A stretch of 8,395 bases of DNA from Anaerolineales bacterium UBA6663 (GTDB lineage: Bacteria > Chloroflexota > Anaerolineae > Anaerolineales > UBA6663). Under the pieces are notes generated by a model that was not told where the DNA came from, searched no databases, and saw only the letters and a list, made by a program, of their open reading frames with translations. Both the position numbers and the translations under genes were made by a program. Position 1 is the stretch's first letter. Each line of letters begins with the position of its first letter. Location: positions 1-8,395 of the forward strand of contig DKKP01000240.1 of NCBI GenBank assembly GCA_002455335.1, in the 5' to 3' direction. Of the stretch, positions 6,783 through 8,395 are shown piece after piece.

Positions 6783-8198
6783 CTACTCGCGTTTCGGGAG
6801 GGGCTGCGGCCGGGTCAGCACCTCGGGCCGCAACACGCGATCCAGCTCGGCCTTGTCCATCAACCCCTTCGCCAACACCAGTTCATAGACGCTGGCGCCG
6901 GTTTCGTGTGCATCCTTGGCGATCGCTGTGGCGTTCTCGTAGCCGATGTAGGGGTTGAGCGCCGTGACGATCCCGATCGAGTTCTCGACCGAGCGGCGCA
7001 GGTGCTCACGGTTGGCCGTGATGCCAACGACACAGCGGTCGGCCAGCGTCAGACAGCCATTGCGCAGATAAATCAAGCTGTTGAACAGGTTGTGCGCGAT
7101 CACGGGCTCGAAAGCGTTGAGCTGCAGCTGACCGGCCTCGGCCGCGAACGTCACGGTGACGTCGTTGCCGATCACCTCGAACGCGATCTGGTTGACGACT
7201 TCGGGGATCACGGGGTTGACCTTGCCCGGCATGATCGACGAGCCGGCCTGAACCGCCGGCAGATTGATCTCGCCCAATCCGGCGCGCGGCCCGGACGAGA
7301 GCAGACGCAAGTCGTTGCAGGTCTTGCTGAGTTTGACGGCCACGCGCTTGAGCACGCCCGAGAGCTGAACAAAGGCGCCGGCGTCTTGCGTCGCCTCAAC
7401 GAGGTTGCTGGCCGTGATCAGCGGCACGCCCGTGATCCGGCTGAGATGAGCGCACACCAAGGCGGCGTAGTCGGGCGGCGCATTGAGGCCTGTGCCAATC
7501 GCCGTTGCGCCAAGGTTGACCTCCTGGATGAGCAGCCCGGCCTCGCGCAGCCGCTCCTCGTCTTCGGCCAGCATCACGGCGTACGTGCTGAACTCCTGGC
7601 CGAGCGTCATCGGCACGGCATCTTGAAGCTGGGTGCGGCCCATCTTGAGCACATCCGCAAATTCGGCAGCCTTCGCTTCGAAAGCGCCGCGCAGGTGCGC
7701 CATCGCGGCCCGGAGCCGATCGATCTCGAGCCGTAGCGCGATGCGTAACGCCGTCGGGTAGACGTCGTTCGTGCTCTGGCTCATGTTGACGTGCTCGAGC
7801 GGGTGCAGATGTCGATACGCCCCGCGCGGGTGGCCGAGCAGCTCGAGACCGCGGTTGGCGATCACCTCGTTGGCGTTCATGTTCGAGGACGTGCCCGCCC
7901 CGCCCTGGATCACGTCGACGACGAAGTGATCGTGCAGCGCGCCTCCACGGATCTCTTCACAGGCCGCGACGATGGCCGCGGCGCGTTCGGCATCGAGCAG
8001 ACCCAGTTCGCGATTGGTGATCGCGGCGGCCTGTTTGACGCTCGCCAGGGCCACGAGCAACTCGGGCGCTGAACTGATCGGCTGGCCCGTGATCGGGAAG
8101 TTCTCGATCGCTCGCAGGGTGTGGATGCCGTAGTAGGCCTCGGCCGGAACGTCGCGCTCGCCCAACAAGTCGTGTTCAAGACGGGTCATTTGGGTCAT
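6783..8198 (-). CDS. aspA: Aspartate ammonia-lyase (aspartase)
   Basis: This enzyme reversibly deaminates L-aspartate to fumarate and ammonia, a cytoplasmic link between amino-acid metabolism and the TCA cycle. It belongs to the fumarase/aspartase superfamily and works as a homotetramer with active sites shared between subunits. The 471-residue length is typical. The N-terminus (LEHDLLGERDVPAEAYYGIHTLRAIENFPIT, 7-37) is aspartase-like rather than fumarase-like. Active-site motifs are GGAGTSSNMNANE (99-111, Thr103), SQSTND (140-145, Ser142 and Thr143), GRTQLQDAVP (187-196) and the signature loop GSSIMPGKVNP (319-329), with predicted catalytic-base Ser320, Lys326 and Asn328. The open frame runs to 8243, but ATG 8198 is chosen because a -10-like GATAAT ends 7 nt before it; Met4 (ATG at 8189-8187) is an alternative. 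No Shine-Dalgarno is visible. It is divergent from the tRNA-Pro gene. Confidence 0.94.
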   Translation of the reverse strand: MTQMTRLEHDLLGERDVPAEAYYGIHTLRAIENFPITGQPISSAPELLVALASVKQAAAITNRELGLLDAERAAAIVAACEEIRGGALHDHFVVDVIQGGAGTSSNMNANEVIANRGLELLGHPRGAYRHLHPLEHVNMSQSTNDVYPTALRIALRLEIDRLRAAMAHLRGAFEAKAAEFADVLKMGRTQLQDAVPMTLGQEFSTYAVMLAEDEERLREAGLLIQEVNLGATAIGTGLNAPPDYAALVCAHLSRITGVPLITASNLVEATQDAGAFVQLSGVLKRVAVKLSKTCNDLRLLSSGPRAGLGEINLPAVQAGSSIMPGKVNPVIPEVVNQIAFEVIGNDVTVTFAAEAGQLQLNAFEPVIAHNLFNSLIYLRNGCLTLADRCVVGITANREHLRRSVENSIGIVTALNPYIGYENATAIAKDAHETGASVYELVLAKGLMDKAELDRVLRPEVLTRPQPLPKRE

Positions 8199-8203
8199 AC
8201 CGG

Positions 8204-8317
8204 GGATTATCAACCAAAACCGAGAATGCGTTCGATGCGTCACCCGAAAAGGGCCCCTGTTGCTGAGCTCATGTGGGGGTGTCAGCCCGGCGCGAGCAGC
8301 CTGGCTGTTGATAATCC
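8204..8317. repeat. 11-bp inverted repeat pair in the aspA/tRNA-Pro divergent region
   Basis: GGATTATCAAC at 8204-8214 and its exact reverse complement GTTGATAATCC at 8307-8317 are separated by 92 nt. The left arm contains the proposed aspA -10 box. The right arm contains the proposed tRNA -35 box (TTGATA). Only the arms are repeated; the interval between is unique sequence. It could be a paired operator or coincidental reuse of promoter-like sequence. Confidence 0.6.
8206..8211 (-). promoter_or_regulatory. Predicted -10 box of aspA, leaderless geometry
   Basis: GATAAT on the minus strand (5 of 6 consensus) ends 7 nt before the ATG at 8198, placing the transcription start at about the start codon. 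No good -35 is present at 16-18 nt (the best is TCGAAC at 18 nt, 3 of 6). The hexamer lies inside the 11-bp inverted-repeat arm at 8204-8214. Confidence 0.5.
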
Positions 8318-8336
8318 GGCCGGAGCCCGGTATAAT
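8308..8336 (+). promoter_or_regulatory. Near-consensus promoter of the tRNA-Pro gene
   Basis: TTGATA (8308-8313, 5 of 6 consensus) is followed after exactly 17 nt by a perfect TATAAT (8331-8336). Transcription would begin around 8343, about 9 nt before the first base of the mature tRNA, leaving a short 5' leader for RNase P to remove. Strong promoters of this kind are typical of stable-RNA genes. It is the best promoter match in the window. Confidence 0.85.
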
Positions 8337-8351
8337 GGCTGAGTCTCACCA

Positions 8352-8395
8352 CGGGGCGTGGCGCAGCCCGGCTAGCGCACCTGCATGGGGTGCAG
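8352..8395 (+). tRNA. tRNA-Pro(GGG), 5' part, truncated by window end
   Basis: The sequence folds as the first half of a proline tRNA. The 5' acceptor strand CGGGGCG is at 8352-8358. The D-stem GCGC (8361-8364) pairs with GCGC (8375-8378). The anticodon stem 5' strand CCTGC is at 8380-8384, the seven-base loop ATGGGGT at 8385-8391, and the 3' strand begins GCAG at 8392-8395, where the window stops. The anticodon is GGG (8387-8389), preceded by the expected T33 and followed by G37, which reads CCC and CCT/CCU proline codons. The sequence closely follows known bacterial tRNA-Pro genes in this half. The T-arm, the 3' acceptor strand and any encoded CCA are outside the window. Confidence 0.93.

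Noticed and set aside
1300..6926. Three GCGATCGC octamers (1300-1307, 1833-1840, 6919-6926), resembling the HIP1 repeat of cyanobacteria.
   Set aside because: There are only three, all inside coding sequence. GATCG-containing codon pairs are common throughout the window, so this is likely codon usage. A genome-wide count against a Markov background would be needed.
6360..7736. A 458-codon open frame on the plus strand.
   Set aside because: It is antisense to the hydrolase and to aspA, both of which have clear family motifs. The translation is Arg/Gly/Pro-rich without recognisable domains, as expected for shadow frames in GC-rich DNA.
8199..8243. A 15-residue N-terminal extension of aspA (MTHRTHSRFWLIIPG).
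   Set aside because: It overlaps the proposed -10 box and is unlike the usual aspartase N-terminus, which begins shortly before LEHDLLGE.
8352..8395. The tRNA gene as an integration site for a mobile element.
   Set aside because: The 3' half, where attachment sites usually lie, is outside the window, and no integrase or direct repeat is visible.

Overview
This is a GC-rich bacterial chromosomal window of ordinary, densely packed housekeeping genes. It holds six complete protein genes, the 3' part of a seventh and the 5' part of a tRNA gene. No CRISPR array, insertion sequence, phage gene, toxin-antitoxin pair or defence gene was found. The protein styles (a YfhO-like membrane protein, the aspartase N-terminus, the DUF4870 protein) and the gene mix are compatible with a Chloroflexota (Anaerolineae-like) genome. 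That placement is an inference from general impression and has not been tested.

Layout, left to right. (1) Positions 1-1467 (+) hold the C-terminal 488 residues of a large YfhO-like integral membrane protein. (2) recJ (3199-1451, -), the single-strand 5'-3' exonuclease, converges on it with a 17-nt overlap of the 3' ends. (3) A small three-helix DUF4870 membrane protein (3657-3316, -) lies upstream of recJ and is separated from it by an intrinsic terminator, so the two are probably separate transcripts. (4) Divergent from it is a two-gene unit, fmt-panE (3806-5751, +): methionyl-tRNA formyltransferase followed, with a 4-nt overlap, by a ketopantoate-reductase-family enzyme. (5) Converging on panE with only 6 nt between stop codons is an uncharacterised alpha/beta hydrolase (6657-5758, -), preceded by aspartate ammonia-lyase aspA (8198-6783, -). 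(6) Divergent from aspA is a tRNA-Pro(GGG) gene, cut by the window end, behind a near-consensus promoter.

The most notable non-coding signal is promoter geometry. At fmt, recJ and aspA a -10-like hexamer lies only 6-7 nt before the chosen ATG and no Shine-Dalgarno is seen, which predicts leaderless mRNAs. The DUF4870 gene and the hydrolase instead have good Shine-Dalgarno sequences. The aspA and tRNA upstream regions also share an 11-bp inverted repeat that overlaps the proposed promoter elements of both genes.

The genes serve separate core functions: DNA repair, translation initiation, possible coenzyme A precursor synthesis, aspartate/fumarate metabolism and tRNA supply. They do not form one pathway. 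I found no convincing previously undescribed system here; the findings are modest regulatory and annotation observations. No stretch longer than 300 bases lacks a gene.
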